From: Pseudomonas arcuscaelestis
GTDB lineage: Bacteria; Pseudomonadota; Gammaproteobacteria; Pseudomonadales; Pseudomonadaceae
Direction of reading: 5' to 3'
Assembly (NCBI RefSeq): GCF_016881005.1
Contig: NZ_JACOPV010000003.1
Location: 1 to 64,000, forward strand
DNA: 64,000 bases
The notes beneath the pieces were generated by a model, which saw only the letters and a program-made list of their open reading frames with translations, was not told the origin of the DNA and ran no database searches. Position 1 is the stretch's first letter. Every line of letters begins with the position of its first letter. Below are positions 19,153-28,053 of the stretch, one piece after another. The position numbers and the translations under genes are program-made.

Positions 19153-19190
19153 AACGGGATTGGCCCATTGAGGGTGCCAATCCCGTTTTT
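19153..19190 (+). terminator. Rho-independent terminator after the polyamine operon
   Basis: A 12-bp perfect stem AACGGGATTGGC / GCCAATCCCGTT with an 11-base loop, followed by a T-run. It starts 24 bases after the synthase stop and ends the nspC operon. Confidence 0.9.
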
Positions 19191-19209
19191 CGTTGTGCTC
19201 GACCTGCGG

Positions 19210-19647
19210 CTATAGGTGGCGGACAGCACCCATTGTCACCAGCGCGGCGAGCCCCAACAGACAAACCATTGCAATGGCGTAGGCAACGGTTCGCCAAGGC
19301 TGCCAGCGTGCCAGATAGCTCACGGTATGCATTACCCGGGCACCGGTGAACAGGACCATTAATCCGCTGGTGAGCAAAGCCGGTGGATTGAACACCAGGC
19401 ACAGCCCACCCAGGACGAAGAACAACGGGATATTCTCCAGGTCGTTGGCCCAGGCCTGCGCCGCTCGACTGACCTGCGGCAACTCCTCCGGGCTTGGCTG
19501 GCGCCCAACCAAGCCTGCATCCTCACCGTTCTTGAAGGTCATGCGGCTAATGCGGTAGAAGCCCTGGTAGCAGGAAATCGCCAGCATTTTCATAAAGAGT
19601 ACGACTACACACAACGCAAAGACGGCCAAAATATCGTGCATGCTCAT
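19210..19647 (-). CDS. MAPEG-family membrane protein
   Basis: A 145-residue inner-membrane protein with four helices, resembling the microsomal glutathione S-transferase/prostaglandin E synthase family (MAPEG). Typical pieces are RAAQAWANDLENIPLFFVLG, which includes the family E-N-x-x-P signature, and TGARVMHTVSYLARWQPWR. Bacterial members may conjugate glutathione to lipophilic compounds; the substrate is unknown. An ATG at residue 3 (19641) is an alternative start. Confidence 0.88.
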   Translation of the reverse strand: MSMHDILAVFALCVVVLFMKMLAISCYQGFYRISRMTFKNGEDAGLVGRQPSPEELPQVSRAAQAWANDLENIPLFFVLGGLCLVFNPPALLTSGLMVLFTGARVMHTVSYLARWQPWRTVAYAIAMVCLLGLAALVTMGAVRHL

Positions 19648-19715
19648 TCCATTGAAAGCGGGGGAGCGTGATCATCGCCCAATCCGCAATCGTGCGTATA
19701 GCCTGCGCCTGAGCT

Positions 19716-21389
19716 TCAGTCGTGATGGATATCCCGGTCCTTGGTTTCCGGCAGAAAGAAAATACCCAGGATGGCGGTCATCACCGCGATCACGATCGGG
19801 TACCACAGCCCGTAATAGATATCACCCGTGGCCGCGACCATGGCGAACGCTACCGTGGGCAGGAAGCCGCCGAACCAGCCGTTGCCAATGTGATAAGGCA
19901 GTGACATCGAGGTGTAGCGGATGCGCGTCGGGAACAGCTCCACCAGCCAGGCGGCAATCGGTCCGTAAACCATGGTCACGTAGATCACCAGGATGGTCAG
20001 CAGCAACAACACCATCGGGTAGTTGGTTTTGGCGGGGTCGGCTTTTTCCGGGTAGCCCGCGTCCTTGAGTGCAGTCCCGAGGGCGGCGACGAACGCGTCG
20101 TTCTGGACCTTGAAGTCGGCGGCCGGCATGCCGGTTCCTTCAAAGCTCTGCAGCACGTTCTCGCCGATGCGAATTTGCGCGACAGTGCCGGGTTCAGCCT
20201 TGACGTTGTCGTAGGGAATGGCGCGCTTGGCTAACACACTCTTGGCCAGGTCGCAGGAGCTGGTGAATTTTGCCTTGCCCACCGGATCGAACTGGAACGA
20301 ACACTGGTTGGGGTCGGCAATCACCGTTACCGGGTTTCGCTCCTGGGCGAGGAACACGTCTGGATTACCGTATTCGGTCAATGCCTTGAAGATCGGAAAG
20401 TACGTTAGCGCGGCAATGATGCAGCCCGCCATGATGATGCCCTTGCGTCCGATGCGGTCAGACAGGCTGCCGAACAGAATGAAGAACGGTGTACCGATCA
20501 GCAGTGAGCCTGCAATCAGCAGGTTGGCGGTTTGTGGGTCGATCCTCAGCGTCTGCAACAGAAAAAACAGTGCGTAGAACTGCCCGGTGTACCAAACCAC
20601 AGCCTGGCCGGCGGTGCCGCCAAGCAGCGCCATGATCACCACCTTGAGATTGTCCCAGCGTGCAAAAGACTCGGTCAGCGGCGCCTTGGAGGCTTTGCCC
20701 TCGGCTTTCATCTTCAGAAATACGGGTGACTCGCTCAGTTGCAGGCGGATGTACACCGAAACGATCAGCAGCACGATCGACAGCAAGAACGGAATTCGCC
20801 AGCCCCAGGCCTCGAAGGCTTCAGTGCCAAGAACGGTACGGCAGGCGAGGATAACCAACAGCGACAGAAACAGTCCCAGGGTCGCGGTGGTCTGGATCCA
20901 GGAGGTAAAGTAGCCACGTTTACCCTGCGGGGCATGCTCGGCTACATAGGTTGCCGCACCGCCGTATTCGCCGCCCAGGGCCAAGCCTTGCAGGAGGCGC
21001 AGGGTAATCAGAATGATCGGCGCTGCTACACCGATGGTGGCATAGCTGGGTAGCAAGCCGACGATTGCAGTCGACACGCCCATGATCACAATGGTGATCA
21101 GGAAGGTGTACTTACGCCCGATCATGTCGCCGAGCCGCCCGAACACGATGGCGCCGAACGGGCGTACGGCAAAGCCTGCGGCAAAAGCGAGGAGGGCGAA
21201 GATGAATGAGGTGGTCTCGTTGACCCCGGCAAAGAAGTGCTTGGCGATAATTGCTGCGAGGGAGCCGTAGAGGTAAAAGTCGTACCACTCGAACACCGTG
21301 CCCAAGGACGAAGCGAAAATGACTTTTCGCTCCTCCTTGGTGATCGCACGGTGAGGTGCGCTGCCTGTGGAGCCTTCGACTGTTGCCAT
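19716..21389 (-). CDS. MHS-family (metabolite:H+ symporter) MFS transporter with large periplasmic loop
   Basis: A 557-residue MFS protein. The N-terminal half has the MHS signatures (SLGTVFEWYDFYLYGSLAAI; GRLGDMIGRKYTF between helices 2 and 3; LRLLQGLALGGEYGGAATYV). The second half is interrupted by a loop of about 115 residues between late helices (from FKALTEYGNPDVF to PEKADPAKTNYP) with two cysteines (NQCSF, SSCDL), longer than in most MHS members. Substrates of relatives are organic acids, betaines and aromatic acids; this one is unknown. A GGAG before ATG 21389 sets the start; the longer frame from 21491 is rejected. Confidence 0.88.
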   Translation of the reverse strand: MATVEGSTGSAPHRAITKEERKVIFASSLGTVFEWYDFYLYGSLAAIIAKHFFAGVNETTSFIFALLAFAAGFAVRPFGAIVFGRLGDMIGRKYTFLITIVIMGVSTAIVGLLPSYATIGVAAPIILITLRLLQGLALGGEYGGAATYVAEHAPQGKRGYFTSWIQTTATLGLFLSLLVILACRTVLGTEAFEAWGWRIPFLLSIVLLIVSVYIRLQLSESPVFLKMKAEGKASKAPLTESFARWDNLKVVIMALLGGTAGQAVVWYTGQFYALFFLLQTLRIDPQTANLLIAGSLLIGTPFFILFGSLSDRIGRKGIIMAGCIIAALTYFPIFKALTEYGNPDVFLAQERNPVTVIADPNQCSFQFDPVGKAKFTSSCDLAKSVLAKRAIPYDNVKAEPGTVAQIRIGENVLQSFEGTGMPAADFKVQNDAFVAALGTALKDAGYPEKADPAKTNYPMVLLLLTILVIYVTMVYGPIAAWLVELFPTRIRYTSMSLPYHIGNGWFGGFLPTVAFAMVAATGDIYYGLWYPIVIAVMTAILGIFFLPETKDRDIHHD

Positions 21390-21543
21390 GAGTGTTCTCC
21401 GCCTGGTTTTTATAGGCCGGAGCACCCACTGACATTTACCGCACCCTGGCCTGGGGGTTCGCGGTCTTGCATCGCTGCAAGGTTTCTTCAAGCATAATCA
21501 TCTTTTTTCGGATATCCAGCGTGGCCGCGATGCGCCGTGGCGC

Positions 21544-23685
21544 TTAGAAGCTGTAGTCCACGGTGGCGAAGTACGACCGAGGCTCGCCCATGATCCATTG
21601 TTCGCCACTGTGCGCCGTGGCGGCATAGCGACGGTCCAGCAGATTGTTCAACTGCAGTCCCAGGCGCACATCGGCAAGCACCTGCCAGCCAAGGTTGGCA
21701 TCAACCACGGTGAAGCCAGGAACGGTCTGGGTATTGGCGGTGTTGGCATAGCGCTCGTCGACATAACGCAGGCCCATGCCGAGGTCGACGCCATGCTCAA
21801 GGCCTTTGCTGACCCACAGGTTGGCAGTGCGCCGTGGCACATTGCTTGGGCGATTGTGAGCGTACGAAACCGTTTGGCCGTTGACCACCTGATCGAAGTC
21901 GTCGTACTTGGCTCGCACGACCGAGGCGTTGGCAGAAACTTGCCATTGGTTGGCCAGGGCCAGTTCCAGGGTCGCTTCCAGGCCATCGGAGGTTTGCTGT
22001 CCGGCTTGTTCCTTGAGGTGGGTGACGGGGTTGCTGACCAACAGCTTCTTTTTGACGATGTGATACGCCGCTAGGGTCCATTCGCCGCGACCGTCCCAGA
22101 ACAATTGCTTGAGACCAAACTCGGTCTGTTTGGCTTCGGTGAGGTCGAAGTTCTGCTGGCTTGGGCTGAGCGTAACCAGGTCACTGACGCCGTCTTCACT
22201 GGTGGAGTACTGGCCGTACAACGACAGATCATCGGTGACCGCAAAGACCAGCCCTGCACGCCAGTTTCCACCGCCAAGGCTACGGTCGGTGCGGCTGCCA
22301 TCAATCAAGTTGTCGCGGTCGATGTGGTTCTGGTCACGGCGGATACCGGTTACCAGCGACCAGCGATCAGTCAGCTGGGTACGGTTTTCGGCGAACAGGG
22401 CAAAGGTGCGGGTAGTGCTCTGACTTTGAGGGCGGGTGGGGTCCTTGCTGTGGAAGTAGCCTGGGGCCGGGTTCCATGGGTCGACCAAGTCGCCGCCAAT
22501 GTCGTTGTAAGGTGAGTTGCTGTCGATGCCGAAGCGAATGCGGTTGTACTCGGCACCGACCACGGTCTTGCTGGCCAGTCCGAACAGCGAGTGATCAAAG
22601 GAGAAGCTCTGGCGATCACCGATTTGCTCCTGGTCGTGCTTGATCTCCAGGTAGCTGCCGCGCTCCAGTTGTCCTGCGCCGCTGTTCCAGGTGTAGTCTT
22701 CGGCGTTGCGCCAGTGTCGGCGACTCTTGATGTAATAGAGCTGGTTGCTGGCGCTGATCGAATCGCTGATAGTCCAGTCAGTGTTCAGGCGCGTCCACTC
22801 GTCGTGGTAGCGCTGCACATCGTTTTGCACGTTGTAGTTCTTTTTGCCCAGGCTGTCGCGGTAGTGGCCGTCAATCAGCGGCGTACCGAAGTAGTTCATC
22901 GGCTCGGCATCGCCGCGCTCGTGGGCCAGGGTAAAACTCAAGTCGTCACTGGCGTCGAAACGCAGGGCGGCGCTCATCGCTAGGTTTTTCGAGTCGCCAC
23001 GATCGACCCAGCCGTTGCTCTGCTGGTTGTTCAAGGTCACTCGGTAGCTCAGGCGCTCGCTCAGCGAACCGCCGCTGTCCAGGCCCAGTTGCTGACGGTC
23101 GTAGGCGCCGTAGCCCAGCCGCAGATGGTTGCGGATGTCACCGGCAAAAGGCTTTTTGGCAATCACGTTGATGACCGCACCGGTGGCGCCTTCACCATAG
23201 AGCACCGAGGCCGGACCGCGGATCACGTCGATGCGTTCGACCATCCACGGATCAACCGGGAATGTCTGGGTGCCGGCACCGGTATACATCCGCGAGCCAT
23301 CGAACAACGTCATCACCGAGCCATGACCTTCGAAGCCACGGGCCGAGAGGGCGGTGCCGCCATTGCCAGGCGTCGCCACCGAAGTGATGCCCGGCGAACG
23401 TGTGACGGCGTCCTGGACGGTGAGGTTGTTGCGCTTGTCGATGGCGTCGGCACTGATGCTGCTGGTGCTGGCCGGGGTATCCATGGCGCTGAGATTCAGC
23501 CGCGAACCGGCCGGCAACGGGGTAGCCAGGCTGATCACCTCGTTGTCGCTGCTGCTGGTGATGGCCGTGGAAGGAAGCGCAAGGGCGGTGCTGCCAGATT
23601 CAGCGGCAAAGGTCGGCACGCAGAATGCCAGGCAGGGGGCCAGGGTATTGGCCGCCAGAGTGTGAAGCTTGGAGTTACGGGACAT
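21544..23685 (-). CDS. TonB-dependent outer-membrane receptor of siderophore-receptor type, probably B12-regulated
   Basis: A 713-residue receptor with a signal peptide ending near FCVPTFAAES, a plug domain (residues about 55-185; VERIDVIRGPASVLYGEGA, GAVINVIAKKP) and a 22-strand barrel ending in the terminal aromatic residue (YFATVDYSF). Overall it resembles the siderophore-receptor family rather than classical BtuB. The 5' region holds a cobalamin riboswitch, so expression should drop when B12 is plentiful, which suggests cobalamin, a corrinoid, or a cobalt chelate as ligand. The start MSRNSKLHT is chosen; the longer frame from 23784 lies in the leader. No btuCDF genes are adjacent. Confidence 0.9.
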   Translation of the reverse strand: MSRNSKLHTLAANTLAPCLAFCVPTFAAESGSTALALPSTAITSSSDNEVISLATPLPAGSRLNLSAMDTPASTSSISADAIDKRNNLTVQDAVTRSPGITSVATPGNGGTALSARGFEGHGSVMTLFDGSRMYTGAGTQTFPVDPWMVERIDVIRGPASVLYGEGATGAVINVIAKKPFAGDIRNHLRLGYGAYDRQQLGLDSGGSLSERLSYRVTLNNQQSNGWVDRGDSKNLAMSAALRFDASDDLSFTLAHERGDAEPMNYFGTPLIDGHYRDSLGKKNYNVQNDVQRYHDEWTRLNTDWTISDSISASNQLYYIKSRRHWRNAEDYTWNSGAGQLERGSYLEIKHDQEQIGDRQSFSFDHSLFGLASKTVVGAEYNRIRFGIDSNSPYNDIGGDLVDPWNPAPGYFHSKDPTRPQSQSTTRTFALFAENRTQLTDRWSLVTGIRRDQNHIDRDNLIDGSRTDRSLGGGNWRAGLVFAVTDDLSLYGQYSTSEDGVSDLVTLSPSQQNFDLTEAKQTEFGLKQLFWDGRGEWTLAAYHIVKKKLLVSNPVTHLKEQAGQQTSDGLEATLELALANQWQVSANASVVRAKYDDFDQVVNGQTVSYAHNRPSNVPRRTANLWVSKGLEHGVDLGMGLRYVDERYANTANTQTVPGFTVVDANLGWQVLADVRLGLQLNNLLDRRYAATAHSGEQWIMGEPRSYFATVDYSF

Positions 23686-23748
23686 ATCGTTCCACTGTCT
23701 ACTGGAAGAAATGGATCCCGGAGGGAACAACGCATGAAGGAATTGCGC

Positions 23749-23776
23749 GCGCAGGCGAGCGCAAACCGGCCTGCGC
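23749..23776 (-). promoter_or_regulatory. GC-rich hairpin in the receptor leader
   Basis: GCGCAGGC and GCCTGCGC form an 8-bp stem between the riboswitch and the receptor start. No T-run follows, so it is not a classical terminator; it may be part of the expression platform. Confidence 0.45.
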
Positions 23777-23807
23777 CCGCCCACCGCGGGGTTGCCAAAC
23801 GAAGCTT

Positions 23808-23990
23808 CAGGCCGGTCTCCGGGCTTGCGAGGGTCGTGAAGGCCTTCACCTTCCCATGCCTGAGCACAGTGGTGTTTCGAAGGCTTCGCTCGCTTACCGT
23901 TGCGGGGGCAGCGCCGGACTAGTCACCTGAAGTGATGCACCGGCTTCCCGTTTCACCCTGCGCACGACGGCGCAGGACACCTGAAACTGG
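23808..23990 (-). ncRNA. Cobalamin riboswitch
   Basis: Read on the minus strand, the region shows the hallmarks of the AdoCbl-class element in order: GGGAAGCCGGTG, then GCTGCCCCCGCAACGGTAAG, CACTGTGC, ATGGGAAGGTG and the B12 box GCAAGCCCGGAGACCGGC. It lies about 120 bases upstream of the TonB-dependent receptor start and in the same orientation. Known members lower expression of the downstream gene when cobalamin binds. Exact outer boundaries are approximate. Confidence 0.93.
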
Positions 23991-24045
23991 CGCGCATCTG
24001 AACATTGAAAGTCTTTGCAGTCAATGAGTTGGACAAACCCCTGGC

Positions 24046-24603
24046 TTATCGCCCGCGCTTGCGTGATACCACAGCTTCAATGTTCTTGCGCCCGATCAGC
24101 ATGGGTTGCTGGGGCTGCTCCAGCCATTTGTACATCACCAGGCAATCGACCAGCCCTAGCTGAGCGTGCCGATAGGCGCGAGGCAAGCGCCCGACAATGG
24201 CAAAGCCAAGTTTCTGCCACAGTGCCACGGCTGCTGCGTTGCTCGACACCACCGAATTGAACTGCATGGCCAAGAAACCCTGCTCGCGCGCCAGCTGTTG
24301 CGAGTGCTCGCACAGGGCCCGGGCAACGCCACGTCCACGCGCAGCTTCGGTGACCATGTACCCACAGTTACTGACATGACTACCGGGACCTGCGGCATTG
24401 GCTTTGAGGTAATAGGAACCAAGCAACTGCCCATCCTCTTCCGCCACCAGGGTCTGCAGGGGGGATTCAAGCCACAGTTGGCGGGCTTGATCCTGGTTCA
24501 GGGTCGGATCGAAGGCATAGGTTTCGCGCGCTGCGACAATGGCCTGGAAGGTTGGCCAGAAACGGTCGAAGTCGGCAGCGGTCATGGGGCGGATGTGAAT
24601 CAT
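24046..24603 (-). CDS. GNAT-family N-acetyltransferase
   Basis: A 185-residue GNAT protein. The acetyl-CoA-binding motif A is visible (GYMVTEAARGRGVARALCEH) followed by motif B (NAAAVALWQKLGFAIVGRLP). Substrate unknown. The start at MIHIRPMTAADF (24603) is chosen because it matches the usual GNAT N-terminus; the frame open from 24678 is longer but poorly supported. It is followed upstream on the same strand by the AhpD-like gene, 83 bases apart, so an operon is possible. Confidence 0.87.
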   Translation of the reverse strand: MIHIRPMTAADFDRFWPTFQAIVAARETYAFDPTLNQDQARQLWLESPLQTLVAEEDGQLLGSYYLKANAAGPGSHVSNCGYMVTEAARGRGVARALCEHSQQLAREQGFLAMQFNSVVSSNAAAVALWQKLGFAIVGRLPRAYRHAQLGLVDCLVMYKWLEQPQQPMLIGRKNIEAVVSRKRGR

Positions 24604-24686
24604 GGCGGTTCCTAGCAACGTGAGCCGCGAGTCTGAAAGCGTTGGTGCCGGCATGCAACTGTTTGTGCCTGCCGGCACCGTTGTCG

Positions 24687-25031
24687 CTAGCTGTCGACCT
24701 TGCCCAATGCATCCATGGCGCGTGCCGAATACACCAGGGCAGCCCCGGCATTCATTGCGACAGCAACGCCGAGGGCTTCGGCAATTTCCTCACGGCTGGC
24801 CCCTTGCTTGAGCGCCTGGGCCGAGTGCACGGCAATGCACCCGTCGCATCGCGTGGTTACCGCCACGGCCAGCGAAATCAGTTCGCGGGTCTTGGCGTCG
24901 AGGTGGTTGGTCTTAGCCCCGGCGCCGCTGGCGGTCATGTAACCGTTGACTGTGTCGGGGGACAGTTGCTTGAGGTCGCCGATACCTGCCATCAACTGCT
25001 TACGGTAGGCGTCCCAGTCCATCATGCTCAT
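24687..25031 (-). CDS. Carboxymuconolactone-decarboxylase/AhpD-family protein
   Basis: A 114-residue all-helical protein of the AhpD-like family. The redox signature E-x11-C-x2-C-x3-H is present (E50, C62, C65, H69; TRCDGCIAVHSAQ), indicating alkyl-hydroperoxidase-like dithiol chemistry rather than true decarboxylation. ATG 25031 is preferred over the upstream GTG at 25040, because an AAGGTG site is correctly spaced for it. Partner reductase unknown. Confidence 0.87.
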   Translation of the reverse strand: MSMMDWDAYRKQLMAGIGDLKQLSPDTVNGYMTASGAGAKTNHLDAKTRELISLAVAVTTRCDGCIAVHSAQALKQGASREEIAEALGVAVAMNAGAALVYSARAMDALGKVDS

Positions 25032-25136
25032 CGTCTTCACCTTGTGCTGTTGGCAACATCAACAGTGAAGCTAGTTTTTCCGTGGGTGGGGCGCCGTTGG
25101 TCGAAGGCAGCACGGCTCGTTGGCCGGGTAAACGGG

Positions 25137-26036
25137 TCAGATATAAATAAACACCAGCAGCAATACCGCGACCACTGCCCATTTTTCCAGGTAGTAACGG
25201 GTGCGGTTACGTTTCTTCAGGGCCTTGCCACGCTCGCGGATCTTGTAGATGCGCGTGAACAGACGGTTGATGCCGCCGGTCTTGTCACCGGCATCGTTCG
25301 GCGCGGCGGCGGCCGCCATCACACTACGGCTGAACCAGCGGTTGAAAGCGGTGGCCCAGCGATACTTCAATGGACGCTCGACATCGCAGAACAGAATGAT
25401 GCGGTTGTGCTCGGTCTGGTTGGAGGCGTAGTGAATGTAGGTCTCGTCGAAGACCACACCTTCGCCGTCTCGCCATGAGTAGTTTTCGCCGTCCACGCAG
25501 ATGTAGCAGGCATCATCGTTTGGCGTGTCCAGGCCCAGGTGGTAGCGGTAGGAGCCCGCATAAGGGTCGCGGTGGCGAACCAGTTTGGAGCCTGGCGGCA
25601 AGGTAGCGAACATGGCGGCCTTGACTGTGCCGATACTTTGCAGCAGCTCGGTGGTGCGTGGGCACAGTTTCATCGCCGAAGGGTGGCTCTCGCCGTACCA
25701 TTTAAGGTAGAAGCGCTTCCAGCCGCTCTTGAAGAAAGAGTTGAAGCCTACGTCGTCGTAGTTCTGCGAGCTTTTGATTTCGCCTACATGCAGAAGCTGT
25801 TGCGCTTCAGCGCGAATCTCCTGCCAGTTGTCCTGCAACGGCTTGAGCTCGGGAAACGACTCGACCGGCAGGTAGGGTTTGGCCTCAAGCTTGGAGAACA
25901 GGTAGAGGAAAACGTTTACCGGGGCCAGGAAGCTTGAGTGATCGCCCAGTTGGCGGGTGATCTTGTGCCTGACGCGTCCGCGAAAATGGACAAAAGCAAT
26001 TGAGAAGACAAACAGTAGAACCAGAAAAATTTTCAT
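25137..26036 (-). CDS. LpxO-like aspartyl/asparaginyl beta-hydroxylase family protein
   Basis: A 299-residue protein with a membrane helix at each end (IFLVLLFVFSIAFVHF; WAVVAVLLLVFIYI) and a central Fe(II)/2-oxoglutarate dioxygenase domain. The iron ligands fit H155-x-D157 (VRHRDPYAG) and H202 (IHYASNQTEHNR); the 2-oxoglutarate-binding Arg is in HNRIILFCD. LpxO hydroxylates the secondary lauroyl chain of lipid A at the inner membrane. Length and terminal helices fit LpxO; a related function cannot be ruled out. The start follows the family N-terminus. Confidence 0.82.
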   Translation of the reverse strand: MKIFLVLLFVFSIAFVHFRGRVRHKITRQLGDHSSFLAPVNVFLYLFSKLEAKPYLPVESFPELKPLQDNWQEIRAEAQQLLHVGEIKSSQNYDDVGFNSFFKSGWKRFYLKWYGESHPSAMKLCPRTTELLQSIGTVKAAMFATLPPGSKLVRHRDPYAGSYRYHLGLDTPNDDACYICVDGENYSWRDGEGVVFDETYIHYASNQTEHNRIILFCDVERPLKYRWATAFNRWFSRSVMAAAAAPNDAGDKTGGINRLFTRIYKIRERGKALKKRNRTRYYLEKWAVVAVLLLVFIYI

Positions 26037-26219
26037 GGGCGGGTACTTATCGATGTGGCGATGCGCCATGGCATAAGCTCGCCAGCATAAACAATCGCGA
26101 CCGCGGTTTGTACAAAATGTTACTGCTTTGACGCCAGACATTAGTCCCAGGCGCAAAGGTTTGCGCTGCCAACGTCCACCGTTAGACTGAGCGCAAAGAC
26201 AACAGGAAAGGGGGAGGGT

Positions 26220-26759
26220 ATGGAGCAAGACACTCGCGAAACCGGCCAGCCATTCAAGCGATTGTTCTTTGCCTTCGATTGCACACCAGCGCAACGTCGG
26301 GGCATTGCCCAGTGGCGCAGTGACCTAGGTTTGAGCAGCGGACGGCCGGTGCCGTCGTCGAACTTCCACTTGACCCTGATGTTCCTCGGGGCAGTGGACA
26401 CAGCACAATTGCCGGCCGTTCTTGCGGCAGCGGCTGCAGTCAAGGTGCCCGGTGAGCCCATTACCGTAGCGCTTGATCGACTGGAAGTCTGGCGCCCGGC
26501 CAAGGCCTTGGTGTTGGCACCCAGCCAAACGCCTGCAACCTTGCGTCATTTGGTCTACAACCTGCAGCAGGCATTGCTACCGCTTGGCTTCACCGAGGCC
26601 CCCAGGGAGTTTCGTCCGCACCTGACCCTGGCTCGGGATTACCAGGGGCAGGTACCGGAAGCACTGGTAGCGGCTGAATTCACCCTGCGCACGCAGAACT
26701 TTATCCTGTACGAGTCGCGTAAGGGCCGCTACTGGCCATTGGCGCAATGGCAGTTGTAG
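26220..26759 (+). CDS. thpR: RNA 2',3'-cyclic phosphodiesterase (LigT/ThpR)
   Basis: A 179-residue 2H phosphoesterase. Both catalytic HxTx motifs are present: HLTLMFLG (residues about 43-50) and HLTLARDY (about 137-144). The family opens RNA 2',3'-cyclic phosphates. Size and N-terminus (KRLFFAFDCTPAQR) are typical. The start codon follows an AAAGGGGGAGGG region. It stands alone between divergent and convergent genes. Confidence 0.92.
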   Translation: MEQDTRETGQPFKRLFFAFDCTPAQRRGIAQWRSDLGLSSGRPVPSSNFHLTLMFLGAVDTAQLPAVLAAAAAVKVPGEPITVALDRLEVWRPAKALVLAPSQTPATLRHLVYNLQQALLPLGFTEAPREFRPHLTLARDYQGQVPEALVAAEFTLRTQNFILYESRKGRYWPLAQWQL

Positions 26760-26771
26760 CAGGCTCTGCCA

Positions 26772-27974
26772 TCAAGCGATCGGAATCAGCGGATCGGCGG
26801 CGGCCAGTGCGCTGGTACGGTCAGCTGCGGGCGGGTAGATCCAGGTGGTGTTGATCTGGGTCTTGAGGTCTTTGGCTTCCTTGCGCAACAACTTGACCTG
26901 ACGATCCCAGCCCTCGGTGTAAACCGCGCCCCAGGCTCCCAGGTCCAGACAGGTTACGTACTTGGGTTGGCGATAAGGCGTGGGCTCGACACCGAGCAGG
27001 TCTGCAGCCACGTTGTTTCCGCTGTGACGGCCTAGCACGATGGCATGCTGGCAAGACATGACGGCAAAGTTGCCTTTGTCGTCGGTAGCCGCGTAGGCCA
27101 CATCGCCGGTGGCATAGACATGCTCCTGGCCCTTTACCTTAAGGTTGCGGTCGACGTGCAGGCGACCTTGTGCATCGCGTTCGCCCGGCACTTGCGCCGT
27201 CAGCGAGCTGGCACGTACGCCAACGGTCCAGACCACGGTATTTGCTTCAATCCGCTCACCGTCCGCGAGGGTGACACCACCGGCATCCACACCCGCTACC
27301 GAAGCATTGACTCGCCATTGCACGCCCAGCGCCGCGGACGCCTCGATGATGGTTGGGCTGATGCCTTCACCCAAGGCAGCACCGATCCTGGCGCCGCGGT
27401 CGACAATGATTACCCGGACATTGGTATCGGCACCCAGAATAGCGCGCAGGCGACCGGGCATTTCCGTGGCGGTTTCGATACCGGTGAAACCTCCACCAGC
27501 GACCACTACGGTGTTACGCGCGGTTGATTCCGGCTGGCTGGCCAGCGACTTGAGGTGTTGCTCCAGGCGCGCCGCCGATTCGATCTGATCGACATCGAAG
27601 GCGTGTGTGTTCAGACCGTCGATATCCGGACGCCACACGCCGCTACCGGCAGCCATCACCAGGCGGTCATAGCTGATATCGCTGCGGTTGCCCTGGGCAT
27701 CGACGTAACTGACGCGCTTGCCGTTCACGTCGATCTGTTCGGCCGCGCCCTGGATAAAGGCAACGCCTACTGCGTTGAAGAGCTCGGCCAAGGGTGCTTG
27801 CATCTGGTGCACATCAGGTTCGTAGAAGCGCGGGCGAATACGCAATTGGGCCTGTGGTGCGAGAACACTGATGGCAACGTCGTCGCGGCCATATTGGTCC
27901 AGCAGACGAGCTGCGCTCAGCGCGCTCCAGACACCACCAAAACCTGCGCCGACAATCAGAATGTGCTGTTTCAT
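26772..27974 (-). CDS. NDH-2-like FAD/NAD(P)-dependent oxidoreductase
   Basis: A 400-residue two-dinucleotide-binding-domain flavoprotein. FAD-binding start HILIVGAGFGGVWSALSAAR; NAD(P)-binding NTVVVAGGGFTGIETATEM; second FAD contact VYATGDVAYA. It resembles type II NADH dehydrogenases but lacks an obvious C-terminal membrane helix, so a soluble quinone or disulfide reductase role is also possible. It is divergent from an Rrf2 regulator, with a perfect inverted repeat and a G9 tract in between, pointing to redox-controlled expression. Confidence 0.87.
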   Translation of the reverse strand: MKQHILIVGAGFGGVWSALSAARLLDQYGRDDVAISVLAPQAQLRIRPRFYEPDVHQMQAPLAELFNAVGVAFIQGAAEQIDVNGKRVSYVDAQGNRSDISYDRLVMAAGSGVWRPDIDGLNTHAFDVDQIESAARLEQHLKSLASQPESTARNTVVVAGGGFTGIETATEMPGRLRAILGADTNVRVIIVDRGARIGAALGEGISPTIIEASAALGVQWRVNASVAGVDAGGVTLADGERIEANTVVWTVGVRASSLTAQVPGERDAQGRLHVDRNLKVKGQEHVYATGDVAYAATDDKGNFAVMSCQHAIVLGRHSGNNVAADLLGVEPTPYRQPKYVTCLDLGAWGAVYTEGWDRQVKLLRKEAKDLKTQINTTWIYPPAADRTSALAAADPLIPIA

Positions 27975-28020
27975 TTGGCTGCTCCACAGAGAGGAAATTG
28001 TTTTTTGACTGGTTGCTCAT

Positions 28021-28029
28021 GGGGGGGGG
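28021..28029. repeat. G9 homopolymer in the NDH/Rrf2 intergenic region
   Basis: Nine consecutive Gs on the plus strand, 47 bases upstream of the flavoprotein start codon. Tracts of this length can slip and alter promoter spacing. Confidence 0.7.
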
Positions 28030-28053
28030 TGCAGGTCAAGCCATGGCAGCGAG

